This document shows positions 24,353 to 33,109 of a DNA stretch of 64,000 nt, piece after piece. This DNA comes from Pseudonocardia parietis (GTDB taxonomy: Bacteria > Actinomycetota > Actinomycetes > Mycobacteriales > Pseudonocardiaceae). The position numbers and the translations under genes are program-made. Where the stretch lies: NCBI RefSeq assembly GCF_017876315.1, contig NZ_JAGINU010000001.1, positions 2,914,001 to 2,978,000 of the forward strand. The letters run 5' to 3'. Numbering within the stretch: position 1 is the stretch's first letter; each line of letters begins with the position of its first letter. A model generated the notes under the pieces. That model did no database searches. It worked only from the letters and a program-made list of their open reading frames with translations, and was not told the origin of the DNA.

Positions 24353-25144
24353 TCACTCGGCCAGCAGCCGGTAGAGCGCCTTGCGGGCCTCGGCCAGTGA
24401 CTCGGTCGCCGAGGTGATCTGCTCGGCCGAGCCTGCCGCGGCGACCTGCTGGGCGGCGGCGAACAGCTTCGACAGCTCCTCGCCGAGCCCGTCGCCCGGT
24501 TCGTCACCGGTCGCGTTCTCTTCGGAGAACGGCGCCCAGACCGCGTCCAGCGCGGCGCGGTGCTCCTCGACGTGCCGGGTGCCCTCCTCGGTCAGGTGGA
24601 CGACGCGACGGCCGTCGGTCTGCTCGGAACGGACCAGGCGCTCGTCCTCCAGCTGGGACAGCATCGGGTAGACCGAGCCGGGGCTCGGCTTCCACTGGCC
24701 ACCCGAGCGGGCGGTGATCTCCTGGATGATCTCGTAGCCGTGCCGCGGCCCGTCGGCGAGGACGGCGAGCACCGCCGTCCGGACGTCGCCGCGGGCGGTG
24801 CGCCGACCGCGGCGGCCGAACCCGCGCCCCGGCCCGCCGGGCCCGAAACCTCCCGGCCCGAAGCCGCCCGGCCCGAAGCCGCCCGGGCCGAAGCCGCCCG
24901 GACCGAAGGGGCCGCCGGGCCCGAAGCCGGGACCGAACGGGCCACCCGGCCCACGGCCGCGACCGCGCGGCCCCCGGTGGTGCCGGTGTCCACGGTGTGG
25001 GCCGTGCTCCTCGTCGTTCTCGTCGTGCATGGCTGCCTCCTCGGGGCCGCAGAAGTCGGGGCGGGCTGGGCCGGGCCGGGCGAACCGCGGGCGGCGGAAC
25101 CCACGTCCGAAGGTCGGGCCCCAGGGCGTCTCGTGCGTGGTCAT
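24353..25144 (-). CDS. PadR-family regulator with glycine-rich N-terminal domain
   Basis: 263 residues. The PadR winged helix begins near residue 123: RGDVRTAVLAVLADGPRHGY, then WKPSPGSVYPMLSQLEDERL and RVVHLTEEGTRHVEEH. The C-terminal helices (KLFAAAQQVAAAGSAEQ) form the dimerisation arm. The first ~120 residues are unusual: a His/Arg patch (HRGHRHHRGPRGRGRG), then a run of GFGPG/FGPGG pentads. I start at ATG 25144 because GAGAGGA lies 8 nt upstream; GTG 25198 and ATG 25195 are also in frame but would place the start on the ATATAT palindrome. PadR proteins usually repress an efflux or stress operon; the target may be its own promoter and the divergent gene at 25363. Confidence 0.88.
   Translation of the reverse strand: MTTHETPWGPTFGRGFRRPRFARPGPARPDFCGPEEAAMHDENDEEHGPHRGHRHHRGPRGRGRGPGGPFGPGFGPGGPFGPGGFGPGGFGPGGFGPGGFGPGGPGRGFGRRGRRTARGDVRTAVLAVLADGPRHGYEIIQEITARSGGQWKPSPGSVYPMLSQLEDERLVRSEQTDGRRVVHLTEEGTRHVEEHRAALDAVWAPFSEENATGDEPGDGLGEELSKLFAAAQQVAAAGSAEQITSATESLAEARKALYRLLAE
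24830..24960. repeat. GC-rich minisatellite in the PadR gene
   Basis: Approximately 15-bp units around GGCCCGAAGCCGCCC are repeated five or more times in frame; on the coding strand they encode GFGPG pentads. Ends are approximate. Confidence 0.7.
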
Positions 25145-25197
25145 GACCTGTGTCCTCTCGTCGCGAGCCTCCTCTTCGATCGGCTCGTGTGCCATCA

Positions 25198-25207
25198 CGA
25201 TATATCG
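25198..25207. promoter_or_regulatory. ATATAT palindrome, candidate PadR operator
   Basis: CGATATATCG, a perfect 10-bp palindrome in otherwise very GC-rich DNA, 54 bp before the PadR start. PadR proteins commonly bind AT-rich dyads of this sort and repress their own gene. Confidence 0.4.
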
Positions 25208-25362
25208 GGAACGGTCGCAACTGCAACGAGAAACATCGGAGAGGGGAGGAAACGACCGGTCCGGCCGTTTCAGCGGTGGCCGCGTCGCCGGACATGCCGT
25301 TGACTGGTCGGTGACTGTTCGTGCAGGTCCGGTGGCACCGGACCGGTCGAGGGGAGATCGTC

Positions 25363-25722
25363 GTGGGGCGTCGTGACAGGAAGACCGGTGATGTCGTGGC
25401 GCCGGTGGGGGTCGACGACTCGGCGGAGGAGCTCGACCTGACCGGTGTCTCGGCCGCCGACCTGCGGGACCGGCTGTCCGCCCACTCCGACGGTCGCGAC
25501 GACCGGGTGGTCCGGGCGGCGGTGGACCTGCGCGAGAGCCTGGACCGGCTGGGCGCGGCGATCACGGAGCGCCGGAACGCGATCGTCGGACGGGCCGGGG
25601 AGATCGCGCGTGCGGCGGCGCCGTTCGCCGGTGGTGCCGCGGTGGCGGGCCTCGGTGCGGCGCTGGTCGTGAAGCGGGCGCGGCGGCCGCAGGTGACCCG
25701 GCCCGGCGCCGGCTTCCGATAA
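25363..25722 (+). CDS. Small single-pass membrane protein, DUF3618-like
   Basis: 119 residues. The middle (DLRDRLSAHSDGRDDRVVRA, then VDLRESLDRLGAAITERRNA) is an amphipathic helix with the LR-x-L spacing seen in DUF3618-like proteins, followed by one transmembrane segment (PFAGGAAVAGLGAALVV) and a basic tail (KRARRPQVTR). The start is GTG 25363 with GGGGAG 6 nt upstream; a small hairpin (25326-25344) sits just before the site. Function unknown; such proteins often pair with phage-holin-superfamily proteins, none of which is seen here. It is divergent from the PadR gene. Confidence 0.6.
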   Translation: MGRRDRKTGDVVAPVGVDDSAEELDLTGVSAADLRDRLSAHSDGRDDRVVRAAVDLRESLDRLGAAITERRNAIVGRAGEIARAAAPFAGGAAVAGLGAALVVKRARRPQVTRPGAGFR

Positions 25723-25746
25723 CCGATGACCGACGCCGGCGGGCCG

Positions 25747-27450
25747 TCAGCCCTCGTGCCACCGCGGGGACGTCGTGCGCGGCGGGAGCAGCCGCGCGGC
25801 GACCCGCACCAGGCACGGGCGCCGGGCGGCGACCGCCTCGCACAGCGCGGGACCGAGCTCGTCGAGGCCCGCGTCCACCGCGTCCATCCCGTAGGCCCCG
25901 GCCAGTGCGACCAGGTCCGGGGTGTGCAGGTCGAGGCCGGTGTGCGTCGTCAGCCGGTCCGTGCCCGGTGAGCCGGCGCCCCGCTCGGCGTCGTAGCGCA
26001 ACATCCCGTACCCGGCGTCGTCGACGACGAGGACGGTGACCGGCAGTCGCTGCTGGACCAGCGTCGCGAGCTCGCCGACGGCCATCGCGAGGCCACCGTC
26101 GCCGATCACGGCGAGGGCCGGGGTCCCGGTCGCGGCGACCCCGACGGCTGCCGGCAGGCCGAACCCGAGCGTGCCCCAGCCGACCGGGTAGGCCAGCCCG
26201 CGCGGGCCGGCGGGGCGGGCGTAGCCGCCGGCCCAGTACCCGGCGACGGCCATGTCGCAGACCAGCGCGACGCCGGTCGCCGTCACCGACTCCACGGCGT
26301 CGACCAGCGTGAACGCCTCGGCGGTCGCGGGATCGCCGCGCAGCCGCTCCCGCACCCGGTCCGCGACGCGCGGGTCCCACCACGGCGGGCGGGCCGGCAT
26401 CGCGGCGCGCAGCGCGTCGAGCAGGGCTGCGACGTCGCCGGTCAGGGCGTGCCCGGCCGTCCATTCCGGGGGGTCGGCCGGTGCCGCGGGGTCCACGGTG
26501 ACCAGCGCGGGCGGGCGGGGCATCGTCCAGGTGCGGGTGTTCATGCCGTCCAGCCCGCCGCCGACGGCGAGCAGCACGTCCGCGGACCCGATCAGCTCCG
26601 CGATCTCCGGCTCGTGCGGGGGAGCGGCGAGCGCGGTCTCGAGACCCCGCGCCCCGAACGCGGTGACCAGCGGGGCTCCGAGGTGCCGGGCCAACGCGAC
26701 GACGGCACCGGTCGCGTCGAGACAGCCCGGCCCGGCCCAGACGACGGCCCGCCCGGCGCCGATGGCCGCAGCCGCGGCGCGCGTGTCATCCGGCGGCCCG
26801 GCGCGTTCACCGCTTACGGTTCCGGCCCCGGAGTCGGCTTCGGACCCGGCCCCCGCGCGTGGGAGTGCGGTCCGGCCGGTGCCGGGCCGGGTGGCCGCGG
26901 GCTCACCCAGCACGTCGGCGGGTTCACCCAGTACGTCGGCGGGGACGTCGACGTACACCGGCCCTCGCGGCGCCTCGAGCGCGACTGCGGCCGCCTGCCG
27001 GATCGCCGCGGCCGCATCCGCCGCCGTCCGGGGCGTGAACACCGCCTTCGCCAGCGGCGCGAAGATCGCGGCCTGGTCGCGCGACTCGTGCAGCACCCCG
27101 CGCAGGCGGCCGTCCCGGCGCACGCGCTGGGGGATCTCCGAGGCCACGAGCACGATCGGCGAGCCCGCCGCGGCCGCCTCGCCGAACGCGGTGAGCGCGT
27201 TCGTCGCACCCGGGCCGGTGGTGACCACGGCAGCGCCGAGCCGCCCCGTCCGGCGCGCCCAGCCGTCCGCGGCGAAGCCTGCCGTCTGCTCGTGCCGGAC
27301 CACCACCGGTGACCTGTTCCCGGCCCCGAAGAAGGCGAGGTTGTGCACCCCGGGCAGGCCGAACACCGTCGTCGCACCCGCGTCGTGGAGTACGCCGAGG
27401 ATGTCCGTCGCCACCGTGTCGGCCGGCACCGGCTCCTCCGAACTGCTCAT
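25747..27450 (-). CDS. Thiamine-diphosphate-dependent enzyme (acetolactate synthase-like)
   Basis: 567 residues with the three-domain ALS/benzoylformate-decarboxylase fold. The catalytic Glu is in VRHEQTAGFAADGWAR; the central domain is shortened and Ala/Pro-rich; the ThDP-binding motif is IGDGGLAMAVGELATL, followed by VVDDAGYGM, where the usual Asn pair is Asp-Asp. It lacks a partner regulatory subunit, so it is not the biosynthetic IlvB. It could be a decarboxylase or carboligase on an unknown 2-oxo acid. A short duplication, ADVLGEP twice in a row, sits in the linker after the first domain. ATG 27450 is the most likely start. It is divergent from the CBS gene. Confidence 0.85.
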   Translation of the reverse strand: MSSSEEPVPADTVATDILGVLHDAGATTVFGLPGVHNLAFFGAGNRSPVVVRHEQTAGFAADGWARRTGRLGAAVVTTGPGATNALTAFGEAAAAGSPIVLVASEIPQRVRRDGRLRGVLHESRDQAAIFAPLAKAVFTPRTAADAAAAIRQAAAVALEAPRGPVYVDVPADVLGEPADVLGEPAATRPGTGRTALPRAGAGSEADSGAGTVSGERAGPPDDTRAAAAAIGAGRAVVWAGPGCLDATGAVVALARHLGAPLVTAFGARGLETALAAPPHEPEIAELIGSADVLLAVGGGLDGMNTRTWTMPRPPALVTVDPAAPADPPEWTAGHALTGDVAALLDALRAAMPARPPWWDPRVADRVRERLRGDPATAEAFTLVDAVESVTATGVALVCDMAVAGYWAGGYARPAGPRGLAYPVGWGTLGFGLPAAVGVAATGTPALAVIGDGGLAMAVGELATLVQQRLPVTVLVVDDAGYGMLRYDAERGAGSPGTDRLTTHTGLDLHTPDLVALAGAYGMDAVDAGLDELGPALCEAVAARRPCLVRVAARLLPPRTTSPRWHEG

Positions 27451-27530
27451 GGCACACCGTTCGCGCTTGCACGAGCTTTTTGTGAGGGCGGACACTCCTC
27501 GGTGAAGGATCCCACCGGAAGGAGCGTCCC

Positions 27531-27974
27531 ATGAAGGTGTCCGACATCCTGCGGGCCAAGGGCGGCACCGTGCACACGGTGCTCTCGTGGAACACGGTGG
27601 GCGAGGCCGCCATCCGGCTGGCCGGACCGCCCGGCATCGGTGCCCTGGTGGTCTCCGACGACGGGTTTCGCGAGCGCGTGGACGGCATCATCTCCGAGCG
27701 GGACATCGTCCGCCGTCTCGCCGCCGACGGGCCGGGCCTCATGACGCTGACCGTCGCCGACATCATGACCCGGCACGCGATCACCTGCTCGCCGGACAAC
27801 TCGATCGCCGAGGTCATGGCGCTGATGAACCGCTGGCGGCACCGCCACCTTCCGGTCGTGGAGAACGGGCGGCTCTGCGGGATGATCAGCATCGGGGACG
27901 TCGTCAAGCAGCGGCTGGCCGAGATGAGCACCGAGGCGGGAGTCCTGCGCGACATCTACCTGGCGAGCCACTGA
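27531..27974 (+). CDS. CBS-domain protein
   Basis: 147 residues with two CBS motifs: residues ~8-65 (TVGEAAIRLAGPPGIGALVV, then VDGIISERDIVRRLA) and ~75-135 (VADIMTRHAITCSPDNSIAE, then HLPVVENGRLCGMISIGDVV). Such stand-alone CBS pairs bind adenosyl ligands and act as energy or nucleotide sensors. ATG 27531 follows GGAAGGAG, 6 nt away. The gene lies 53 bp before the SpoIIE phosphatase and may work with it in stress signalling; this is inference from position. It is divergent from the ThDP enzyme. Confidence 0.9.
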   Translation: MKVSDILRAKGGTVHTVLSWNTVGEAAIRLAGPPGIGALVVSDDGFRERVDGIISERDIVRRLAADGPGLMTLTVADIMTRHAITCSPDNSIAEVMALMNRWRHRHLPVVENGRLCGMISIGDVVKQRLAEMSTEAGVLRDIYLASH

Positions 27975-28014
27975 GTTCCTGCCGTCCCGCGACGGGGGCG
28001 GCGCCCACCCACAG

Positions 28015-28020
28015 TACGGT
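28015..28020 (+). promoter_or_regulatory. -10 box TACGGT, predicted leaderless start
   Basis: TACGGT lies 7 nt before GTG 28028, and no ribosome binding site is present. This argues that the phosphatase gene has its own promoter just after the CBS gene. Confidence 0.4.
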
Positions 28021-28027
28021 CGTCGGC

Positions 28028-29260
28028 GTGGACGACCCGGCCGGTGGACAGTGGGAACGGATCCTGGCCGCCGTGATCGAGGACTCGCACCTGATCCCGG
28101 CGGAGCGTCTCACCGAGACGGTGGACCGTGCGGTCCGGCCGGTGGGGCTGGGCGTCCAGGTACTGATGGTCGATCTGGCCCAGCGGACCCTCCAGCCCCT
28201 GCTGACGGGCGACGCCGCCGCACCGATCCCGGTGGAAGGCACCGTGGGAGGCCGGGCGTACCAGTTCACCGAGATCGTCGCGGGCTCCGACGGTGCCGGC
28301 GACCGCGTCCTGTGGTTGCCGTTGCTGGACGGGACCGAACGGGTCGGGGTCCTGCGTGTCGCGTTGGCTCCCGGGGTCGTCGACGATGCGGTCCTGCACG
28401 GGCGGCTGTGGGCGCTGGCCGGGCTCGTCGGTCACGTGCTGATGACCAAGATCGGTCAGAACACCTGGCTGCAGCGGTTCCGCGCCCCGCGGCTGGCACC
28501 CGAGGCGGAGCTGCTGTGGCGGCTGCTCCCCCCGCGCACCCTGGCGACCGAGCAGGTCGTGATCTCCGCACTGCTCGAGCCGGTCGACGAGGTCGCCGGG
28601 GACGCCTACGACTACGCCGTGGGCGACACCATCGATCTCGCGATCTTCGACGGGGTCGGGCACGACATCATGGCCGGGGTCAGCACCGCCCTGGCCCTGA
28701 CCGCGGTCCGCAACGCCCGCCGTGAGGGCGTCACCGACCTGGCTGCGCAGGCCGAACGGGCCGACGCGGTGCTCGAGGAGCACGACGGCCCGGGCCGTTT
28801 CGTCACCGCGGCGCTGGCCCGGCTCGACGTCACGACCGGAGAGCTGACCTACCTGCTGGCCGGCCACCCGGCACCGTTCCTGCTGCGTGACGGTCAGATG
28901 ATCAAGGAGCTGGGACAGCCCCCGCGGCTACCGCTGGGAGTCACCGTGCCGGGGGCCGCCACCGCGGACGTCGTCGGTCACGAACAGCTCGAACCCGGCG
29001 ACCGGGTGTTGTTCTACACCGACGGGGTCACCGAGGCCCGCGACGAGAACGGCCGGTTCTTCGGCGAGCAGCGGCTGATCGACATGGCCGAACGTGCCGA
29101 GCTCGACCACCTCTCCGCGCCCGAGACCCTGCGCCGCCTGGTCGCCGCCGTGCTGGCCCACCAGAACGACCGCCTGCAGGACGACGCCACGCTGCTCATG
29201 CTCGACTGGGCCTCCGACCGCCATCCGCGCCTGTTCCCCAGCATCCACGGCGCCGGTTGA
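28028..29260 (+). CDS. SpoIIE-type PP2C serine phosphatase
   Basis: 410 residues. The N-terminal ~170 residues resemble a GAF-like sensor (VGLGVQVLMVDLAQRTLQPL). The phosphatase domain begins near ATEQVVISALLEPVDEVAGD, with the metal-binding Asp residues in GDAYDYAV and IFDGVGHD, then YLLAGHPAPFLLRDG, FYTDGVTEARDE and the final Asp in QDDATLLMLDW. This family (RsbU/SpoIIE) removes phosphate from anti-anti-sigma factors. No anti-sigma or sigma factor is next to it. The only in-frame start near the sensor is GTG 28028, apparently leaderless. Confidence 0.9.
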   Translation: MDDPAGGQWERILAAVIEDSHLIPAERLTETVDRAVRPVGLGVQVLMVDLAQRTLQPLLTGDAAAPIPVEGTVGGRAYQFTEIVAGSDGAGDRVLWLPLLDGTERVGVLRVALAPGVVDDAVLHGRLWALAGLVGHVLMTKIGQNTWLQRFRAPRLAPEAELLWRLLPPRTLATEQVVISALLEPVDEVAGDAYDYAVGDTIDLAIFDGVGHDIMAGVSTALALTAVRNARREGVTDLAAQAERADAVLEEHDGPGRFVTAALARLDVTTGELTYLLAGHPAPFLLRDGQMIKELGQPPRLPLGVTVPGAATADVVGHEQLEPGDRVLFYTDGVTEARDENGRFFGEQRLIDMAERAELDHLSAPETLRRLVAAVLAHQNDRLQDDATLLMLDWASDRHPRLFPSIHGAG

Positions 29261-29351
29261 GCCGCTGAGCCGCTACGCCGCGCCCGTTCCGGGTGCCTGC
29301 TCGGATCGTCACACCGGGAACGTCAGCGCGAGTGCGGGCGTTGTGGGGGAC

Positions 29352-29762
29352 ATGAGCGCTGCATCCGCCTCGTCCGCCGGCCGCCGGGTCGGCCGCACGG
29401 CCGCCTTCGCCACGCTCTTCCGCGCCCTCACCCGGCGGGGCGGCCCCGGTGAGCCCGGACCCGTCGAGCGGGTCAGGTCGCTGCCGTCGATGATCCGGGA
29501 CGCCTGGCGCGGCGCCTACCCGCACCTGGGCAAGGGCCGGATGGCGACGTTCCTGCTCGCCCTGGCCTACCTGGTGTCGCCGGTGGACGTCGTGCCGGAG
29601 ATGTTCCTGGCCGTGCTCGGCCTGACCGACGACGCCGTCGTCGCGATGTGGCTGGGCGGGTCGCTGCTGGTCGAGGCCGACCGCTACCTGGGCTGGCGCA
29701 GGCAGAACCCCGTGACGATCGATGCCCCGTCCCGTCAGGGCGAGCAGTTCGACCGGACGTAG
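29352..29762 (+). CDS. YkvA family (DUF1232) protein
   Basis: 136 residues. The DUF1232 core is AYLVSPVDVVPEMFLAVLGL followed by TDDAVVAMWLGGSLLVEADR, which forms a helical hairpin at the membrane. The N-terminus is basic (RRVGRTAAFATLFRALTRRG). The family often appears in stress-related or tail-anchored contexts, with no defined activity. ATG 29352 has a GGGGGA just upstream. Its 3' end overlaps the convergent lipoprotein gene by 28 bp. Confidence 0.85.
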   Translation: MSAASASSAGRRVGRTAAFATLFRALTRRGGPGEPGPVERVRSLPSMIRDAWRGAYPHLGKGRMATFLLALAYLVSPVDVVPEMFLAVLGLTDDAVVAMWLGGSLLVEADRYLGWRRQNPVTIDAPSRQGEQFDRT

Positions 29763-30199
29763 TCGTTGATCCGTTGCGACGCCGCCTGGTAGGCGGGGTC
29801 GCTGCGGGCCTGCGCGATCTCCGGGTCGCGGGCGACCGCCATCGTGTCCCCGCCGTTGGCCTCCAGCAGTTCCAGCTGACGCTCGGCGAGCTGGTTCACG
29901 CGGTCGAAGTCCGCCCGGATCTCCTGCGGGGCCAGCGCGGTCACCTGCTGGTTGGCCCGCCGGACGTTCGCCGCGACCTGGTCGACGTCGCCGACCGAAC
30001 GGCCGATCCCGATTCCGCTGACCGGTTCCGCGGCGTCCCGGCCGGCCTGCACGGCCTCGCAGAACGGGTTACTGGCGCGCGCCGGGGTGGTCGTCGCCTG
30101 GCGGGACGAACCGGGCTGGGTGGCCAGCGAGCCGCCACAGCCCGCGACCAGCACCAACGCTACCGAGAGAAGCAGCACGTGCCGCCGGACGGTCGTCAT
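29735..30199 (-). CDS. Small lipoprotein
   Basis: 154 residues. A signal sequence (RRHVLLLSVALVLVAGC) ends in a lipobox LVAGC, so Cys21 should be lipidated and the protein anchored on the outer face of the membrane. The mature part starts with a Ser/Thr/Pro linker and continues as a helical domain with two more Cys (NPFCEAV and VRSNCSP), possibly a disulphide. Helices contain VAANVRRANQQVTALAPQEI and VNQLAERQLELLEANGG. Function unknown. ATG 30199 has GGAGG 9 nt upstream. It is convergent with the YkvA gene and divergent from the LuxR-type regulator. Confidence 0.8.
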   Translation of the reverse strand: MTTVRRHVLLLSVALVLVAGCGGSLATQPGSSRQATTTPARASNPFCEAVQAGRDAAEPVSGIGIGRSVGDVDQVAANVRRANQQVTALAPQEIRADFDRVNQLAERQLELLEANGGDTMAVARDPEIAQARSDPAYQAASQRINDYVRSNCSP

Positions 30200-30360
30200 C
30201 GGGGGGTGCCTCCACTCGCCGATCGGAGGTGGGTTCCGATTCGCCCCGAATTCTAGGTCGGGCGATGTGAGGCCGCTGTCGGCGGACCCTGCCGAACGGC
30301 GGTGTGCCGCTTCCCGCGCCGAGCCCATCCTGTGCCGTGGGCCGGAGGGACGGAGCGCGG

Positions 30361-33006
30361 ATGGACACCGAACGGCCTCCGATGGTCGGGCGGGCCGCCG
30401 AGCGGGCCCGGATCGCCGCCGTCCTGCGAGCCGCCCGGGACGGCCGCGGCACCCTGCTGCTCGCGACGGGCGAGCCCGGGATCGGCAAGAGCACGCTCGC
30501 GGCGACGGCTGCCGCCGACGCCCGCCGGGCCGGCTGCGAGGTGGTGTGCGGGCGGTGCCGCGAGACACCGGGGGCGCCGGCCTTCCACCCGTGGACGGAG
30601 GTGGTCCGGGCCCTCGCCGCCGGGGCGCCGGCCGGTGACCTCGCGCCGCTGCTCGTCGGGCACCCGTCGGCCGTCGACCGGTTCCAGCTGTTCGAGGCGG
30701 TCACCGAGCTGCTCGTCCGCCGCACCCGACCGCTGCTCGTGGTACTCGACGACCTGCACCGGGCGGACGAGGCCTCGCTGCTGTTGCTCGACCACCTGCT
30801 GCCTGCCCTCGACGACGCCCCGGTCGTCCTGTTCGGGACCTGCCGGGACGGGGGCGCCACCCGGCCGCCGGGGTTGACGACCGTCACCGGGCGCAGCTCG
30901 GTCGGTGTGTTCCGCCTGGCGGGCCTGTCCACGGCGGAGGCGGGGGAGCTGGTCGAGCAGCTCGCCCCCGGCGCCGCCGACCCCGAACGGCTGCGGGCGC
31001 GCTGCGCGGGAAACCCGTACTTCATGACCGAGCTGCTCCGGGACGTCGGCGCGGGCGAGCTGCCGGTGACGGTCGCCGCGGCGCTGGCAGCGCGGGTGGA
31101 CCGGCTGCCACCGCAGACCCGCGTCGCGCTCGACGCCGGTGCGGTACTGGGCCGGGAGTTCGCCGCGGGAGAGGTCGCCCGGCTGCTCGGCCCGGCGCGA
31201 CCGGCGGTCGACGAGGTGACCCTGACCGGTGCGCACGGGGACGCGTCGGGCCCGGCCGACGCGGACGTCGAGCGCGCGCTCGCCCCCGCCGTCGCCGATC
31301 GGCTGCTCACCGGCACCGGCCGCGGATACCGGTTCGCGCACGTCCTGGTCCGGGACGCGCTGCACGCGGGTTGCCCGTCCGCGCGGCGGACCGCGCTGCA
31401 CGACCGCGCCGCCGGACTGGCAGGCCTTCAGGTGAGCGAACGGGCCGAGCACGCCGGGCAGGTGCTGCGCAGCGGGGCGGAGCGGGAGCGGGCGGCCCGG
31501 CTGGCCGTCGCCGCGGCCGCCGAGGCCACCGCCCGGCTCGCGTTCGAGGAGGAGCACGCCTGGCTGCGGCGGGCGCTGGAGCACACCGGCCCCGAGGACC
31601 GCTTCGAGCTGCTTCTCGCCGCAGGCGCGGCGGCCGGTCGGGCCGGGCGCGGGCAGGCCGCCCGGGACGCCCACGAGCAGGCGTGGCGGCTCGCGGGGGA
31701 CCGGCCGGGCATGCGTCCGGCCACGGTTGCGCTCGGCCTGGGGGAGGTCGTCGACAACGCGGGCGCCGTCGACGCCGGCCTGGTCCGGATGCTCGAACGC
31801 GCCCTGGACCTGCTTCCGCCCTCCGCGCGGGCCACCCGGGTGGCGCTGCTCGCCCGGCTCGCGGTGGAGATCTACTGGGGTCCCCGGTTGCCGGAGGCCC
31901 GCACCGTCGCCCGGGACGCGGTGGCCGCCGCCCGCCGGCTCGGTGACTCCCGCACGCTCACCGGCGCGCTGGCCGCGCGGCAGTACGTGCTGCGCGGACC
32001 CGGGGACCGGGCCGAGCGGATCCGCACCGGTCGTGAGCTGGTCGGGCACGCGGCCGAGCACGGTGACGTCCCGGCCGAGGTGGCGGCGCGCCGGCTTCTC
32101 GTCGCCGATGCCTTCGGTACGTCACCGGAGGCGGTGGAGACCGAGCTCGGTGCCCTCGAAGCACTGGCCGAGCAGACCCGGCGCCCGCTCGCCCGCTGGT
32201 ACGCGATGGTGTTCCGGACGGCGCTGGCCTGCCTGCGCGAGCCTGCCGGGGACGCGCTCGCGGCGATCGCGGCGACCGAGCGGCTCGGGGAGCGGATCGG
32301 GGCCCGGCCGGCGGCGATGTACGCGACCGTCCAGCGGGTCGCCGTCCTCCGTGGCACCGACCGTGCCGAGGAGACCGAGCCGGCGCTCCGCGCGATGATC
32401 GCGGCCTACCCCCGGCTGGCGACGCTGCGGTGCGGCCTGACGCTGCTGCTCGCCGGGACCGGACGGGAGCGGGACGCCACGGCGTCGCTCGAGTCGTTGA
32501 CCGCCGACGGGTGCGCCGCCCTCCCGCGGGACGCACTGTGGCTCTCGGCCGTCGTGCAGTTGGCGGAGACGGCCGCCGCGCTGGGGAACCGGGACGCGGC
32601 GGCGACCCTGTACGCGGTGCTGCAGCCGCACCGCGGGGAGGTCGTGCTGCAGGGCCTGGTCGCCTGGCTCGGTGCCGTCGACCACCACCTCGGCCTGCTG
32701 GCCGCCACCCTCGGGCGGTCCGGCGAGGCCGACGACCTGCTCGCCGCGGGCGCCCGGACGCACCGGGAGTGGTCGGCGTCGGCGCTGCTCGTCCGCCGGG
32801 CCCCGATCGCGTCCGCCGCCGGGTTGACCCGCCGGGAGCGGGAGGTCCTCGACCTGGTCGCGACGGGCGCGCCGAACAAGCAGATCGCGCGACGGCTCGG
32901 GATCAGCGTGCACACCGTCGAGCGCCATCTCGCCAACGGCTACGTCAAGCTCGGCGCCCGTAACCGCGCCGAGGCGACCGCGCACGTCCTGCGGGGGCGG
33001 TGCTGA
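30361..33006 (+). CDS. Large ATP-binding LuxR-family regulator (LAL type)
   Basis: 881 residues with the usual LAL order: an N-terminal P-loop ATPase (Walker A GEPGIGKST, residues 37-45; Walker B PLLVVLDDLHRAD), a long helical repeat region of about 500 residues, and a C-terminal LuxR HTH (LTRREREVLDLVATGAPNKQ, then RRLGISVHTVERHLANGYVK). LAL regulators switch on catabolic or secondary-metabolite genes after binding an inducer and ATP. No biosynthetic cluster lies alongside; the following SDR may be a target. ATG 30361 is chosen for the GGAG 5 nt upstream and the start of the conserved GRAAERARI region. Confidence 0.9.
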   Translation: MDTERPPMVGRAAERARIAAVLRAARDGRGTLLLATGEPGIGKSTLAATAAADARRAGCEVVCGRCRETPGAPAFHPWTEVVRALAAGAPAGDLAPLLVGHPSAVDRFQLFEAVTELLVRRTRPLLVVLDDLHRADEASLLLLDHLLPALDDAPVVLFGTCRDGGATRPPGLTTVTGRSSVGVFRLAGLSTAEAGELVEQLAPGAADPERLRARCAGNPYFMTELLRDVGAGELPVTVAAALAARVDRLPPQTRVALDAGAVLGREFAAGEVARLLGPARPAVDEVTLTGAHGDASGPADADVERALAPAVADRLLTGTGRGYRFAHVLVRDALHAGCPSARRTALHDRAAGLAGLQVSERAEHAGQVLRSGAERERAARLAVAAAAEATARLAFEEEHAWLRRALEHTGPEDRFELLLAAGAAAGRAGRGQAARDAHEQAWRLAGDRPGMRPATVALGLGEVVDNAGAVDAGLVRMLERALDLLPPSARATRVALLARLAVEIYWGPRLPEARTVARDAVAAARRLGDSRTLTGALAARQYVLRGPGDRAERIRTGRELVGHAAEHGDVPAEVAARRLLVADAFGTSPEAVETELGALEALAEQTRRPLARWYAMVFRTALACLREPAGDALAAIAATERLGERIGARPAAMYATVQRVAVLRGTDRAEETEPALRAMIAAYPRLATLRCGLTLLLAGTGRERDATASLESLTADGCAALPRDALWLSAVVQLAETAAALGNRDAAATLYAVLQPHRGEVVLQGLVAWLGAVDHHLGLLAATLGRSGEADDLLAAGARTHREWSASALLVRRAPIASAAGLTRREREVLDLVATGAPNKQIARRLGISVHTVERHLANGYVKLGARNRAEATAHVLRGRC

Positions 33007-33109
33007 CACCGGCGGCTACATGCTTTCCGGGATACCGGCGCCCCTCGGACCGGCGCGACGCTTCCGGGCAGTGGCCGCCGCCGGCGGCCCGGTGGCGAGG
33101 AGGCCGGTC

